The position numbers were made by a program, and so were the translations under genes. From an uncultured Pelagibacteraceae bacterium (GTDB lineage: Bacteria > Pseudomonadota > Alphaproteobacteria > Pelagibacterales > Pelagibacteraceae), in the NCBI GenBank assembly GCA_902576785.1, contig CACGWC010000001.1, positions 1-64,000 of the forward strand: a DNA stretch of 64,000 bases. Reading direction: 5' to 3'. Below the pieces are notes generated by a model. It ran no database searches and was not told where the DNA came from. It was given only the letters and a program-made list of their open reading frames with translations. Below are positions 9,604 through 19,765 of this stretch, one piece after another. Position 1 is the stretch's first letter; each line of letters begins with the position of its first letter.

Positions 9604-9688
9604 TGGTGCGGTCAGAGAGACTCGAACTCTCATGGGCTAGCCCACACGGCCCTCAACCGTGCCTGTCTACCAGTTTCAGCATGACCGC
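9604..9688 (-). tRNA. tRNA-Leu (anticodon GAG)
   Basis: An 85-nt cloverleaf on the minus strand. The acceptor stem GCGGTCA pairs with TGACCGC, and the CCA end is encoded. The anticodon loop TTGAGGG lies between GCACGG and CCGTG arms. A long variable arm (GTGGGCTAGCCCAT region) is typical of class II leucine tRNAs. The T arm is GAGAGTTCGAGTCTCTC. It is convergent with the tmRNA, with only ~14 nt between them. Confidence 0.95.
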
Positions 9689-9746
9689 ATGTTATGCGGC
9701 AGATTAAATGAATGACAATTCTATTTCAAGTTGATAAGTTTTTTTT

Positions 9747-10736
9747 ATGGAATTTACTAGTGAAATAAAAAAAGCAACAAGCTCAATTTATAACAAAGTA
9801 TCAAAAAAAATTCCTGAGATAGAATGGGCTACACATGCACCTTATATTTATAAAATCAATAAATTAAAGAAAGAGAAGAACGCGGTAATTCTAGCCCACA
9901 ATTATCAAACACCAGAAATTTATCACGGCATTTCAGATTTTTCAGCAGATTCTTTAGCATTAGCAATAGAGGCTGCAAAAACAAAAGCAGATATAATTGT
10001 AATGTGTGGAGTTCATTTTATGGCTGAAACTGCAAAATTAATGAGTCCTGAAAAAAAAGTTTTATTACCAGATATGAAGGCAGGCTGTTCACTCTCTTCG
10101 TCTATAACAGGTGATGATGTTAGAAATCTCAAAAAACAATATCCTGGTGTTCCGGTGGTCTCATATGTGAATACATCTGCTGATGTTAAAGCTGAAACTG
10201 ATGTTTGTTGTACATCTGCAAATGCTGTAAAAATTGTGGAGTCATTAGGAGTAAAAAAAGTAATATTTTTACCTGATGATTTTTTAGCTAAATATGTGGC
10301 ATCACAAACGGATATAGAAATTATTTCTTGGAAGGGAACTTGTGAAGTGCATGAACAATTTAATGATCAAGAAATTAATGATATTAGAAAAGCTAATCCA
10401 GGCATAAAAATAATAGCACATCCTGAATGTCCTCCTGATGTGATACAAGCATCTGATTTTGCAGGGTCTACAAGTGGAATGATTAAATATGTAAGAGATA
10501 ATCAACCAAAAAAAGTTATGATGGTCACAGAATGCTCGATGAGTGATAATGTCCAAATTGATAACCCAAATGTTGAATTTATTAGACCATGTAATCTTTG
10601 TCCTCATATGAAAAGAATAACTTTACCTAAAATATTAGATTGTTTAGAAAATGAGACTAACGAGTTAATAATGGACAATGAAACAATTCAAAAAGCAAGA
10701 AAATCTGTAGAGAGAATGGCAGAAATAGGCAGATAA
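9747..10736 (+). CDS. nadA: Quinolinate synthase
   Basis: A [4Fe-4S] enzyme that condenses iminoaspartate with dihydroxyacetone phosphate to make quinolinate, the second step of NAD synthesis from aspartate. Signature stretches include LAHNYQTPEIY near residue 50, VMCGVHFMAETAKLM (Cys87), NTSADVKAETDVCCTSANA (~142-160) and the C-terminal RPCNLCPHMKRITL (Cys282, Cys285). The length is 329 aa. nadC follows after 5 nt, so the two are an operon. L-aspartate oxidase (nadB), which makes the substrate, is not in the window. Confidence 0.96.
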   Translation: MEFTSEIKKATSSIYNKVSKKIPEIEWATHAPYIYKINKLKKEKNAVILAHNYQTPEIYHGISDFSADSLALAIEAAKTKADIIVMCGVHFMAETAKLMSPEKKVLLPDMKAGCSLSSSITGDDVRNLKKQYPGVPVVSYVNTSADVKAETDVCCTSANAVKIVESLGVKKVIFLPDDFLAKYVASQTDIEIISWKGTCEVHEQFNDQEINDIRKANPGIKIIAHPECPPDVIQASDFAGSTSGMIKYVRDNQPKKVMMVTECSMSDNVQIDNPNVEFIRPCNLCPHMKRITLPKILDCLENETNELIMDNETIQKARKSVERMAEIGR

Positions 10737-10741
10737 AATCT

Positions 10742-11578
10742 GTGTCTAAAATTCAATTAAATAAAAACTTTATAAAATCTTCATGTAAACTAGCCTTGAA
10801 TGAAGATCTATATCCATCAGGCGACATTACTTCAGAACTAATTAATAAAAATATTAAAAAAAGAGCTAAAATGATATGTAACCAAAATGGAATTTTGGGT
10901 GGGATAGAATTTGCTAAAGAAACATTTAAATTAGTTGATAATAAAATAAATTTTAAAAATAAAAAAAAAGACGGATCTCGTATTAAAAAAGGCGAGGTAG
11001 TTGCGACTATTCATGGTGACCTGAAAAATATTCTAACTGGAGAGAGAGTAGCATTAAACTTTGTTTCTCATATCTCTGGAATAGCAACAAAAACAAATAT
11101 GTTTGTAAAAAAGGCTGGAAAAAAAACTAAGATATGCTGTACAAGAAAAACGATCCCAAATCTCAGAGTAATTCAAAAATATGCTGTTAAATTAGGTGGT
11201 GGAACAAATCACAGATTTAACTTAAGTGATGAATATTTAATAAAAGATAATCATATAAGCTCTGAAAAAAATTTTGAAAATTTAATTCAGAGAGCCATTA
11301 AAAATAAAGGAAGAAAAAAAATAACAGTAGAGGTTGATAATTTATCTCAGTTAAAGAGAATATTGGGTCTGAAATTTGATAGAATTTTATTTGATAATAT
11401 GAGTTCAAAAGATTTAAAAAAAGCAGTCAGAATGTCTACCAAATTTTATGAGACTGAAGCATCAGGAGGAATTAGCTTAAAGAATGTTAAAAATGTTTCC
11501 TCTACTGGTGTAGATAGAATTTCTGTAGGGTCTTTAACTCACTCAATGAATGCATTAGACTTAAAATTGGAAATATAA
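10742..11578 (+). CDS. nadC: Nicotinate-nucleotide pyrophosphorylase (carboxylating)
   Basis: Converts quinolinate and PRPP to nicotinate mononucleotide, the step after NadA. Motifs include LNEDLYPSGDITSELI near the N-terminus, the phosphoribosyl/quinolinate-binding Arg-rich CCTRKTIPNLRVIQKYAV (~residues 132-149), GGGTNHRFNLSDEYLIKDNH and the final ETEASGGISLKNV. The start is GTG at 10742, 5 nt after the nadA stop. The length of 278 aa is typical. It is convergent with ppdK, with only 9 nt between the two stop codons. Confidence 0.95.
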   Translation: MSKIQLNKNFIKSSCKLALNEDLYPSGDITSELINKNIKKRAKMICNQNGILGGIEFAKETFKLVDNKINFKNKKKDGSRIKKGEVVATIHGDLKNILTGERVALNFVSHISGIATKTNMFVKKAGKKTKICCTRKTIPNLRVIQKYAVKLGGGTNHRFNLSDEYLIKDNHISSEKNFENLIQRAIKNKGRKKITVEVDNLSQLKRILGLKFDRILFDNMSSKDLKKAVRMSTKFYETEASGGISLKNVKNVSSTGVDRISVGSLTHSMNALDLKLEI

Positions 11579-11587
11579 AATTTAATT

Positions 11588-14245
11588 TTATTTTTTTAAT
11601 TGAGCTTGAGCAGCAGCAAGTCTTGCAATAGGTACTCTATAAGGTGAACAAGATACATAATCTAGACCAGCTCGTGCACAAAAGTCGATACTTTTAGGAT
11701 CGCCTCCGTGTTCACCACATATACCAAGTTTGATTTTTTTGTTAATTTTTCTGCCCTTTTTTGTTGCGATTTCTATCAAATCCCCAACTCCTTCATCTAT
11801 AGAAACAAATGGATCAACATCGAAGATTTTATTATCAATATAATCATTTAAAAACTTACCACTATCATCTCTACTAATCCCAAAAGTTGTTTGTGTTAAA
11901 TCATTTGTTCCAAAACTAAAGAACTCTGCATGCCTAGATATATCATCTGCTTTGATTGCTGCTCTTGGTAGCTCAATCATTGTACCCACTAAAAATTTTA
12001 GTTTTGTTTTAGTTTTGTTTTCAACTTCTTTTGCAACACTAATTACTAAATCTTTCATTATTTTTATTTCTGCTTCAGTTGATACTAGAGGTATCATAAT
12101 CTCAGGAATAATAGATTTTATCTTGAGTTTTTTACACTCAACTAAAGCATCAAAAATTGCAGTACACTGCATCTCATATATTTCTGGAAATGATATACCT
12201 AGTCTACAACCCCTATGACCGAGCATTGGATTTTGTTCATGAAGCTCTGTTATTCTACCCTCTAATTCAGAACTTTTGATGTTTAAAGCATTCGCTACAT
12301 CGCTAATTTCTTTTTGATTTTTTGGTAAAAATTCATGAAGTGGTGGATCTAATAATCTGACTGTAACAGGGAGACCATTCATAATTTTAAAAATATCAAT
12401 AAAATCCTTTTTTTGAAAAGGAAGTAGTTTCTTTAAAGCATTAGCCCTATCTTCTTTTGATTTAGATAATATCATTTCTCTTACAGACAAAATTCTCTCT
12501 TCTTCAAAAAACATATGTTCCGTTCTACAAAGACCTATTCCTTCAGCTCCAAATTCCCTAGCAGTTTTACTATCTGTAGGAGTTTCGGAATTAGTTCTAA
12601 TTTTTAGTTTTCTAAATTTATCAGCCCAGCTCATAAGTTTAGAAAAATCTCCTGAAATTTCAGGTTTAACAGTTTCAACCTCTCCTTTTATAATTCTACC
12701 AGTTGATCCATCAATAGTAATTAAATCACCTTCTTTAATTTCATTATTTTTCGTTTTAAAAATTTTATTTTGGTAATCTATTTCTATTTCGCTTGAGCCA
12801 GATACACAAGGTCTACCCATTCCTCTTGCAACCACTGCAGCATGACTGGTCATTCCTCCTCTCGCCGTAAGAATTCCTTTAGCTGCATGCATTCCATGAA
12901 TATCTTCGGGTGATGTTTCTACTCTTACTAGGATTGTATTTTGCATCATTCCATTTAATCTTTCAGCTTCATCAGAAGTAAATACTACCTTTCCACTAGC
13001 TGCTCCTGGCGAAGCTGGAAGGCCTTTGGCTATTACTTCTATATTTGCCGTTTCATCTAAAGTTGGATGAAGCAAAGTATCTAATGAATTTGGCTTTACT
13101 CTGAGCACTGCCTCTTTTTTTGTGATAAGTTTTTCTCTTTCCATGTCGACAGCAATTTTTACTGATGATTTTGCAGTTCTTTTTCCAGATCTTGTTTGCA
13201 ACATCCACAACTTATTATTTTCGACTGTAAACTCTACATCCTGCATATCTTTATAATGTTTCTCTAGTTTAGTAAGAATATTTTTTAGATTTTTGTAAAC
13301 TTTAGGCATAGACTCTTCCATTGAAAGAAGTGTTTCTTTTGCATCTTTTCTAGCTTTCTTAGTTATATGTTGGGGAGTCCTTGTTCCCGCAACAACATCT
13401 TCTCCTTGAGCATTTATTAAATATTCGCCATAGATTTCATTAATTCCATTAGATGGATTGCGTGTAAATACAACACCTGTCGCACAATCATCACCCATAT
13501 TACCAAAAACCATGGACTGTACATTTACTGCGGTTCCCCATTCTGAAGGGATATGATTTAATTTTCTATAAACTTTCGCTCTGTTACTCTCCCATGACAA
13601 AAAGACTGCACTAATTGCACCTAGTAATTGTTCATTAATATTTTGAGGAAAATCCTTTTTAGTTTTTTCTTTTACAATATTTTTAAAGTCTTTAATCAAT
13701 CCATCCCAATCATTTTCATCCAAATCAGTGTCTAACAATACACCTTTTGTAAGTTTATAATTTTCAATTAGTTCTTCAAAATTATAACTTTCAACACCCA
13801 TAACAACATTTGCATACATTTGTATAAATCTTCTATAACTATCTTTTGCAAATCTCATATTTGATGTTTTATTTGCCAAAGCAATCACGGTTTTATCATT
13901 TAGTCCAAGATTTAAAATTGTATCCATCATGCCTGGCATGGAAACCCTTGCACCAGATCTTACAGATAACAACAAAGGGTTTTTCAAATCTCCAAATTTT
14001 TTACCAGAATCTTTTTCAACGTTTTTTAACTCTCTATTTATTTCATTTATGATTGTAGGCTTTAATTTCTTTTTATTTTTATAAAATAAATCACAAACTT
14101 CAGTAGAAATCGTAAATCCAGGTGGGACAGGCAAATCCATCCTTCCCATTTCTGATAAATTTGCACCTTTGCCTCCTAAAATATTTTTTGGATTTTTTAT
14201 TCTTTTTGTGTCTTTAGATTTAAAATTAAATACTAATTTTGGCAT
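11588..14245 (-). CDS. ppdK: Pyruvate, phosphate dikinase
   Basis: Interconverts pyruvate + ATP + Pi with phosphoenolpyruvate + AMP + PPi. The 885 residues show the whole family architecture. It starts with the N-terminal ATP-grasp domain (GGKGANLSEMGR at ~24-36, SVRSGARVSMPGMMDT). The swivelling His domain has the phosphorylated His in GGMTSHAAVVARGMGRPC. The C-terminal PEP/pyruvate TIM barrel contains GTNDLTQTTFG and LGICGEHGGDP. The gene directly follows glyS, the usual glyQ-glyS-ppdK order of alphaproteobacteria. With gap, pgk and fba elsewhere in the window it provides a PEP source for gluconeogenesis. Confidence 0.97.
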   Translation of the reverse strand: MPKLVFNFKSKDTKRIKNPKNILGGKGANLSEMGRMDLPVPPGFTISTEVCDLFYKNKKKLKPTIINEINRELKNVEKDSGKKFGDLKNPLLLSVRSGARVSMPGMMDTILNLGLNDKTVIALANKTSNMRFAKDSYRRFIQMYANVVMGVESYNFEELIENYKLTKGVLLDTDLDENDWDGLIKDFKNIVKEKTKKDFPQNINEQLLGAISAVFLSWESNRAKVYRKLNHIPSEWGTAVNVQSMVFGNMGDDCATGVVFTRNPSNGINEIYGEYLINAQGEDVVAGTRTPQHITKKARKDAKETLLSMEESMPKVYKNLKNILTKLEKHYKDMQDVEFTVENNKLWMLQTRSGKRTAKSSVKIAVDMEREKLITKKEAVLRVKPNSLDTLLHPTLDETANIEVIAKGLPASPGAASGKVVFTSDEAERLNGMMQNTILVRVETSPEDIHGMHAAKGILTARGGMTSHAAVVARGMGRPCVSGSSEIEIDYQNKIFKTKNNEIKEGDLITIDGSTGRIIKGEVETVKPEISGDFSKLMSWADKFRKLKIRTNSETPTDSKTAREFGAEGIGLCRTEHMFFEEERILSVREMILSKSKEDRANALKKLLPFQKKDFIDIFKIMNGLPVTVRLLDPPLHEFLPKNQKEISDVANALNIKSSELEGRITELHEQNPMLGHRGCRLGISFPEIYEMQCTAIFDALVECKKLKIKSIIPEIMIPLVSTEAEIKIMKDLVISVAKEVENKTKTKLKFLVGTMIELPRAAIKADDISRHAEFFSFGTNDLTQTTFGISRDDSGKFLNDYIDNKIFDVDPFVSIDEGVGDLIEIATKKGRKINKKIKLGICGEHGGDPKSIDFCARAGLDYVSCSPYRVPIARLAAAQAQLKK

Positions 14246-16309
14246 TTATGCTTCTATTTTAGAAAAGTTAAAATAATTATCGAAGCTTTTACACAACATT
14301 TTTAAAAGTTCTAGTCTGTTTTTTTTAATTATTTCTTCTTGATCATTAACTATTACATTATCAAAAAACTCATTAACCTCTATTTTGGCACTTGAGAGTG
14401 TTTTAAGACTTTCATCATAATCCTCGTCTCTACCTATGCTTGAAAAATACTTTCTTATAATATGTATTTTTTTATAAAGATTTTTTTCATAATCATTTTT
14501 AAAGAGACCAGGATCGGCAGAACCTACAATTTCTAGTTTTGATTTACTTTCACTATTTAAAATGTTTGCAGATCTTTTATAAATTGCAATAACATCAAGA
14601 CCAAAATCTTTTTTAATATTTTTATTCAAATTTAATGATTTATTAAAAATTTTTAGTAAATCATCTATTCCATATGAATTGGTGGAGCACTCAATAATAT
14701 CTGACCTAATATTTTTTTCTTTCAAATAATTTTTTAATCTTTCTAAAATAAAATCTCCCAATTCGTCATTTATCAATTTTGAGTCAAAAGAGTAATTTTG
14801 ATCTTTGTATAAATTTATTGAATAATTTATTAGATCTCTTAATTTTATTTTTTTTTGATTTTCTATTATTAATCTTAATAAACTAATAGCCATTCTTCTT
14901 AAGGCATAAGGATCTTTTGAACTAGTTGGTTTGAGATTAATTCCAAAAAATCCAACTAAGGAATCTATTTTGTCACTTAAAGATAATGCTATGCTGTATG
15001 GTTTTTTTGGAACTTTACTATCAATACCACTTGGTAAGTAATGCTCTGAAACAGCTAAACTTATCTCTTCGTCAAAACCTTGCTCTCTTGCAAAGTATCC
15101 TCCCATTACGCCTTGTAATTCGGGAAACTCTCCAACTAAATCTGACATCAAATCTACTTTGCAAATTGAGGAGGCAATTTCTATCTTTTCTTTACTTATT
15201 AGAAGTTCGTCTGATATTATTCCGCTTAGTTTTCTTACTCTTTGTATTTTATCAAAATAATTTCCCAATCCTTTAAAATAATTAATTTGCTTCAATCTAG
15301 ATATCTGTTTAACTAAATTTTGAGACTTATTTCTGTTCCAAAAAAATTCCGCATCTGACAACCTTGCATCTACAACATTTTGATTTCCTAATTTAACTAA
15401 TCCTTTTTTATCTTTACAATCTGCTACGACTATAAAATTATTCGTTATTTTATTTTTACTATCAAATGTAGGAAAATATTTCTGGTGATTTTGCATTGTT
15501 ATAATAAGTATTTCTTGCGGAATTTCTAAAAATTTCTTGTTAAACTCACATACTAAAATTTTTGGTTTTTCAACAATATTTATTATTTCGTCTATAAGTT
15601 TTTCATTCACGTTTATATGAATTTTTTTTTGATTAGTTGCCTTGTTTATTTCTTTAGTTATAAATTCTTTCCTTTTATCTTGATCAATTGTTACTCCTTT
15701 TTGTTTAAAAAATTTTATATAAGATTTAAAATCATTAAAACTTTTTACTTCATCTTCTAGATCTTTATCTATAAAAGTTTTATTTGAACTATGTAAATGG
15801 TTTAATTTAAATTCAATTATTTTTTTATCAAATAAAGCTAATATTGATTTTAACGGTCTTCCCCAATATAAATCATGATTGCCCCATTTCATTGATTTTT
15901 TCCATGAAATTTTTAAAAGTAAACTTGCAATACTTTCTTTTAATAAATCGTATGTTTTTATTTTTTTTGATGATTTGTTGTAGAAGTAGAATATGCCTTT
16001 TTCAGTGCTTTTTTTGAAAACTTTTTCTTTATTTATTTTATTGGATTTTAAAAATCCTTCCAAAGCCTTTTCTGGAGCATTTATATTAGGACCTCTAATT
16101 TCCTCTGCTTTTTTTATTACATCTTTAGATATCTTATTTATATGAACAATGAGCCTATTTGGAGTTGAATAAGTATTAATTTTACCTTTAACTATAATTT
16201 CATTATCATCAAAAAATTTTTTAAAAATTTGTGTTAATTCATTTCTAGCATTGATTTGTAATCTGGAAGGTATTTCTTCACTAAATAATTCAAGGAAAAA
16301 TTCAGACAT
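14246..16309 (-). CDS. glyS: Glycyl-tRNA synthetase beta subunit
   Basis: Large subunit of the tetrameric (alpha2beta2) bacterial glycyl-tRNA synthetase. It begins with the family-specific MSEFFLELFSEEIPS, followed by KWGNHDLYWGRPL (~145-157), SDAEFFWNRNKSQ and VGEFPELQGVMGGYFAREQG, and the C-terminal RRMAISLLRLI region. The length is 687 aa. It sits 1 nt after glyQ and abuts ppdK, so all three are co-transcribed. Confidence 0.97.
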   Translation of the reverse strand: MSEFFLELFSEEIPSRLQINARNELTQIFKKFFDDNEIIVKGKINTYSTPNRLIVHINKISKDVIKKAEEIRGPNINAPEKALEGFLKSNKINKEKVFKKSTEKGIFYFYNKSSKKIKTYDLLKESIASLLLKISWKKSMKWGNHDLYWGRPLKSILALFDKKIIEFKLNHLHSSNKTFIDKDLEDEVKSFNDFKSYIKFFKQKGVTIDQDKRKEFITKEINKATNQKKIHINVNEKLIDEIINIVEKPKILVCEFNKKFLEIPQEILIITMQNHQKYFPTFDSKNKITNNFIVVADCKDKKGLVKLGNQNVVDARLSDAEFFWNRNKSQNLVKQISRLKQINYFKGLGNYFDKIQRVRKLSGIISDELLISKEKIEIASSICKVDLMSDLVGEFPELQGVMGGYFAREQGFDEEISLAVSEHYLPSGIDSKVPKKPYSIALSLSDKIDSLVGFFGINLKPTSSKDPYALRRMAISLLRLIIENQKKIKLRDLINYSINLYKDQNYSFDSKLINDELGDFILERLKNYLKEKNIRSDIIECSTNSYGIDDLLKIFNKSLNLNKNIKKDFGLDVIAIYKRSANILNSESKSKLEIVGSADPGLFKNDYEKNLYKKIHIIRKYFSSIGRDEDYDESLKTLSSAKIEVNEFFDNVIVNDQEEIIKKNRLELLKMLCKSFDNYFNFSKIEA

Positions 16310-16310
16310 T

Positions 16311-17195
16311 TTAATTTTGTGTTTCTACCCAGATTTTTCCAATTTCTCTTGTCAGATTTCTGATCCTTGCAATATATTCTGCTCTTTGAGCAACACTTAT
16401 AACTCCTCTAGCATCTAAAATATTGAACACATGACTTGATTTTAAACATTGATCATATGCTGGAAGAGAAATTTTCTTTTCAATTAATGATTTTGCTTCT
16501 TCTTCGAGCATATCAAAAATTTTAAATAATTTATCTGTGTTTGCATACTCAAAATTATAGGCTGAAAATTCTTTTTCAGCTTGATGAAAAACATCTTTGT
16601 ATAAAACTCCTTCATCATTCCAAATTAGATCAAAAACATTTTTTTTACCTTGAATAAACATACATAATCTCTCTAAACCATAAGTAATTTCAACAGATAT
16701 TGGATTGCATTCCATACCTGCCATTTGTTGAAAATAAGTAAATTGAGTAACTTCCATACCATCACACCATACTTCCCATCCAAGACCAGCAGCACCTAAG
16801 GTTGGACTTTCCCAATCATCCTCTACAAATCTGATATCGTGCTCTTCGTATTTAATACCTACTGATGAAAGGCTATTAAGATACATTTTTTTAATATCTT
16901 TTGGTGAAGGTTTTATTAATACTTGAAATTGGTAATAGTGTTGCAAACGATTAGGGTTTTCTCCATACCTTCCATCTGTTGGTCTTCTTGATGGTTGAAC
17001 GTAAGCTGTTTTCCATGGTTTAGAACCTAATGATCTTAGAGTTGTTGCTGGGTGAAATGTTCCTGCTCCAACTTCTAAATCATAAGGTTGTAAAATAACG
17101 CAACCTTTTTTTGACCAGTACTTTTGAAGATTTAAAATTGTATCCTGAAAAGAAATAAATGATTTTGGATTTTTTGTTTTTTTTTTAGAAACCAT
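16311..17195 (-). CDS. glyQ: Glycyl-tRNA synthetase alpha subunit
   Basis: Catalytic class II subunit of the bacterial glycyl-tRNA synthetase. It is recognised by [16 protein letters not shown] at the start, [20 protein letters not shown], the class II motif region [20 protein letters not shown], and [21 protein letters not shown]. The length of 294 aa is normal. The start overlaps the end of the upstream S49 protease gene by 11 nt. Confidence 0.97.
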   Translation of the reverse strand: MVSKKKTKNPKSFISFQDTILNLQKYWSKKGCVILQPYDLEVGAGTFHPATTLRSLGSKPWKTAYVQPSRRPTDGRYGENPNRLQHYYQFQVLIKPSPKDIKKMYLNSLSSVGIKYEEHDIRFVEDDWESPTLGAAGLGWEVWCDGMEVTQFTYFQQMAGMECNPISVEITYGLERLCMFIQGKKNVFDLIWNDEGVLYKDVFHQAEKEFSAYNFEYANTDKLFKIFDMLEEEAKSLIEKKISLPAYDQCLKSSHVFNILDARGVISVAQRAEYIARIRNLTREIGKIWVETQN

Positions 17196-17991
17196 ATTTT
17201 TGCCAAATAGATCTTTCTTCTAAAACACTTATCAATTTATCCGCATGGTCTTCAGAAGACGAAAGTTTTTTGGCAAGCCATCCTTTAGACTTTTCAAATT
17301 TTTTAATTTCAACATCTTCACCAAATTTTTCTCTCAATATCTGTTCTGCATTCCCTATTCCATCTATCAAACCAAGTTTTAAAGATGTTTTGCCAGACCA
17401 AAATTCTCCAGAAAAAAGTTCAACATCAGTTTTGTTTAATTTTGTTGATCTACTTTCCTCTACAACATTAATAAATTCTTGGTGAAGTTCCAGTTGAATA
17501 TTTTTTAATCTTTGAATGTCCTCTTCTTTCTCGTCTAAAAAGGGGTCTAGAGTACTTTTATTTTTTCCAGCTGTATAAACCCTTCTTTGAACACCTATTT
17601 TTTGAATTAAATCTTTAAAACCAAAAGAAGAATAAATTACTCCTATTGATCCTATTATAGAACTTGCATTAGCATAAATCTCATCACCTGCGCATGCAAT
17701 TAGATAGCCACCAGATGCAGCAACATCTTCAGCAAAAACTATTACTTTTTTTTTGTTTTTCTTAGACTGTTCTCTAATAAATTTATATATTAGATGTGAT
17801 TGAACGGGTGAACCACCTGGTGAATTAATTGAAATTGCAACAACCTCTGCTTTTTTTACTGAAAAAGCTTTTTTTATCATTTCTTCTTGAGAGGAATATT
17901 CTATTCCTTGTTTAAACTTTCCAACATTTCCTATGACTCCGGTAAGTCTTAAATGACTAACAATTTTTTTTTTTTTAAAAAATGAAAACAT
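17185..17991 (-). CDS. sppA: S49 family serine protease (SppA/SohB-like)
   Basis: Short SppA-type protease, probably acting in or at the inner membrane on signal-peptide remnants or membrane proteins. The Ser-Lys dyad is visible: Ser in [20 protein letters not shown] (~residues 87-106) and Lys in [17 protein letters not shown] (~136-152). The oxyanion segment [14 protein letters not shown] is near residue 55. At 268 aa it carries a single S49 domain, unlike the duplicated E. coli SppA. The N-terminus has no clear transmembrane helix. It leads the minus-strand glyQ-glyS-ppdK run. Confidence 0.9.
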   Translation of the reverse strand: MFSFFKKKKIVSHLRLTGVIGNVGKFKQGIEYSSQEEMIKKAFSVKKAEVVAISINSPGGSPVQSHLIYKFIREQSKKNKKKVIVFAEDVAASGGYLIACAGDEIYANASSIIGSIGVIYSSFGFKDLIQKIGVQRRVYTAGKNKSTLDPFLDEKEEDIQRLKNIQLELHQEFINVVEESRSTKLNKTDVELFSGEFWSGKTSLKLGLIDGIGNAEQILREKFGEDVEIKKFEKSKGWLAKKLSSSEDHADKLISVLEERSIWQKYGF

Positions 17992-18057
17992 ACAAATGAT
18001 TATAAAAATTTTACTTAATTATAAAGCTACTTATAGTTGAAGAATTAGGTGCGTCAA

Positions 18058-18085
18058 TTGATAAGTATATTAATAAACTTAATGT
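18058..18085 (+). promoter_or_regulatory. Candidate promoter for ispB
   Basis: TTGATA at 18058-18063 and TAATGT at 18080-18085, with a 16 nt spacer, lie in the 108-nt divergent gap between the S49 protease gene and ispB. Apart from such AT-rich boxes nothing else was recognised in this gap. Pattern-based and tentative. Confidence 0.3.
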
Positions 18086-18099
18086 AATATTTTGAATTT

Positions 18100-19113
18100 A
18101 TGGGTTCAGTAGTTCAATTAAAAAAGCAAATAACTAATGCGTATACAGATTTAGTAAATTCTGTTGATGAAAAACTGAGTTTAGTTGAAGACAAAATTTC
18201 TTATAAATTAGATAGTAAAGTTGAGCTTGTAAAAGAAATGACAGCTTACCACATGACTAGTGGAGGTAAAAGATTAAGAGCATTGCTTACTTTGGAGTGT
18301 GCTAAATTGTGTGGATATACAAAAGGTAGTAGGGATGTGAACCTAGCTGCATGTGTTGAACTTATACATGCGGCAACTCTTATGCATGATGATGTAATTG
18401 ACAGTGCAGATTTAAGAAGAGGCAAAAAAACTACAAATAAAATTTGGGGAAATCAGTCATCAATTCTTGTTGGGGACTATTTATTAAGTAGATGTTTTGA
18501 AATGATGGTTGAGGATGGAAGTATTGAAGTATTAAAACTTTTATCTTCTACATCATCAACTATTGCTCAAGGAGAAGTTTTGCAATTACAACATAAAGGT
18601 GACTCTGAAATGTTAGAAGATACATATTTGAATATAATTTCTTCTAAAACTGCAGCTTTATTTTCAGCATCTTCAAAAGTTGGGTCGATAATTGCTGATA
18701 AAGACAATAAATTTAAAGATGCACTAGAATTCTATGGAAAGAACCTTGGATTAACATTTCAGATTGCAGATGACACACTTGACTATAACTCAGAATTAAA
18801 AATGTTTGGTAAAGAGATAGGGAAAGATTTTTTTGAGGGCAAGGTTACCCTACCGATTATTCTATTACATCAAAAATTATCTTCAGATGAAAAATTAGTT
18901 TTAAAAAAAATATTTGAACAAAATATCAGATCCAAAGAACAATTTGATTATGTGCTTTCATTGGTAAAAAAATATAATGTAATTAATGAGTGTTACAAAA
19001 AAGCGGAGCACTATATAAGTTTAGCATCAAATTCATTAAGTATATTTCAAGATTGTGAAGAAAAAACTATACTCAAAAATTTAACTTCATTTAGTATTAA
19101 TAGAAAATTTTAA
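18100..19113 (+). CDS. ispB: Polyprenyl (octaprenyl/decaprenyl) diphosphate synthase
   Basis: Trans-prenyltransferase that makes the long isoprenoid side chain of ubiquinone. It has the first Asp-rich motif LMHDDVIDSADLRRG (~residues 90-104), the GGKRLRALL substrate motif near residue 51, and the second Asp-rich motif QIADDTLDY (~222-230). The length of 337 aa and GNQSSILVGDYLLSR match the long-chain family rather than the FPP synthases. It is convergent with pdxH, and the two stop codons share the tetramer TTAA at 19110-19113. Confidence 0.93.
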   Translation: MGSVVQLKKQITNAYTDLVNSVDEKLSLVEDKISYKLDSKVELVKEMTAYHMTSGGKRLRALLTLECAKLCGYTKGSRDVNLAACVELIHAATLMHDDVIDSADLRRGKKTTNKIWGNQSSILVGDYLLSRCFEMMVEDGSIEVLKLLSSTSSTIAQGEVLQLQHKGDSEMLEDTYLNIISSKTAALFSASSKVGSIIADKDNKFKDALEFYGKNLGLTFQIADDTLDYNSELKMFGKEIGKDFFEGKVTLPIILLHQKLSSDEKLVLKKIFEQNIRSKEQFDYVLSLVKKYNVINECYKKAEHYISLASNSLSIFQDCEEKTILKNLTSFSINRKF

Positions 19114-19733
19114 GGTGATAAGAGAATTTTTTTCCAATCATTATTTTCTTTAATATATTTTAATCTTTCGTGAATTCTATTTTCACCATCTAACCAAAAT
19201 TCAATTTCGTGGTGTTTTAACCTCCATCCTGACCAATGATCAGGTCTTGGAACATTATTTTCATCTTTATAAAGATCTTTAAATTTTTTTATAGACTGGT
19301 TTAGCTCTTCTCTATCTTTTAAAATTGAACTCTGATTTGATGCCCATGCACCAATTCTACTTCCGTAACTTCTGGATTTATAATAATTATCAGCTTCTTC
19401 ATCAGAAACTTTTTCAGCAGTACCAACTATTCGAATTTGTCTGAGTAAACTTTTCCAATGAAAGCACATCGAAATGTTTGGATTCTGCTTTATAGAGTTT
19501 CCCTTATTACTATTAAAGTTAGTGTAAAAAACAAATCCATCCTCTCCATAATCTTTGAGCAATACCATTCTTACATTTGGATAACCTTTTTCGTTAATAG
19601 TGCCTAGAGCTAATGCATTTGGATCATTTATTTCTGTTTTCTTTGCCTCGTTGTACCATTCAGTGAATAATAGTATTGGATTATCGAGATCTAGAAAGCA
19701 TTTATCTAACCCTAAAGAATTTTTTTCGTTCAT
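19110..19733 (-). CDS. pdxH: Pyridoxamine/pyridoxine 5'-phosphate oxidase
   Basis: FMN enzyme that oxidises PNP or PMP to pyridoxal 5'-phosphate. Features include NPNALALGTINEKGYPNVRMVLLKDYGEDGFV-type N-terminal FMN-binding sequence, a YTNFNSNKG motif, and a C-terminal RPDHWSGWRLKHHEIEFW segment with WLDGENRIHER. The length is 207 aa. It is divergent from aroC across 32 nt and overlaps the ispB stop codon. Confidence 0.95.
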   Translation of the reverse strand: MNEKNSLGLDKCFLDLDNPILLFTEWYNEAKKTEINDPNALALGTINEKGYPNVRMVLLKDYGEDGFVFYTNFNSNKGNSIKQNPNISMCFHWKSLLRQIRIVGTAEKVSDEEADNYYKSRSYGSRIGAWASNQSSILKDREELNQSIKKFKDLYKDENNVPRPDHWSGWRLKHHEIEFWLDGENRIHERLKYIKENNDWKKILLSP

Positions 19734-19753
19734 AATTTAACCAAAATAATTTA

Positions 19754-19759
19754 TATAAT
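19754..19759 (+). promoter_or_regulatory. Consensus -10 box close to the aroC start
   Basis: A perfect TATAAT lies 6 nt before the aroC ATG at 19766. The usual 7-nt distance to the start site would place transcription initiation at or next to the ATG, and no Shine-Dalgarno sequence is visible. No good -35 box was found. Leaderless transcription is an inference. Confidence 0.35.
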
Positions 19760-19765
19760 AATATA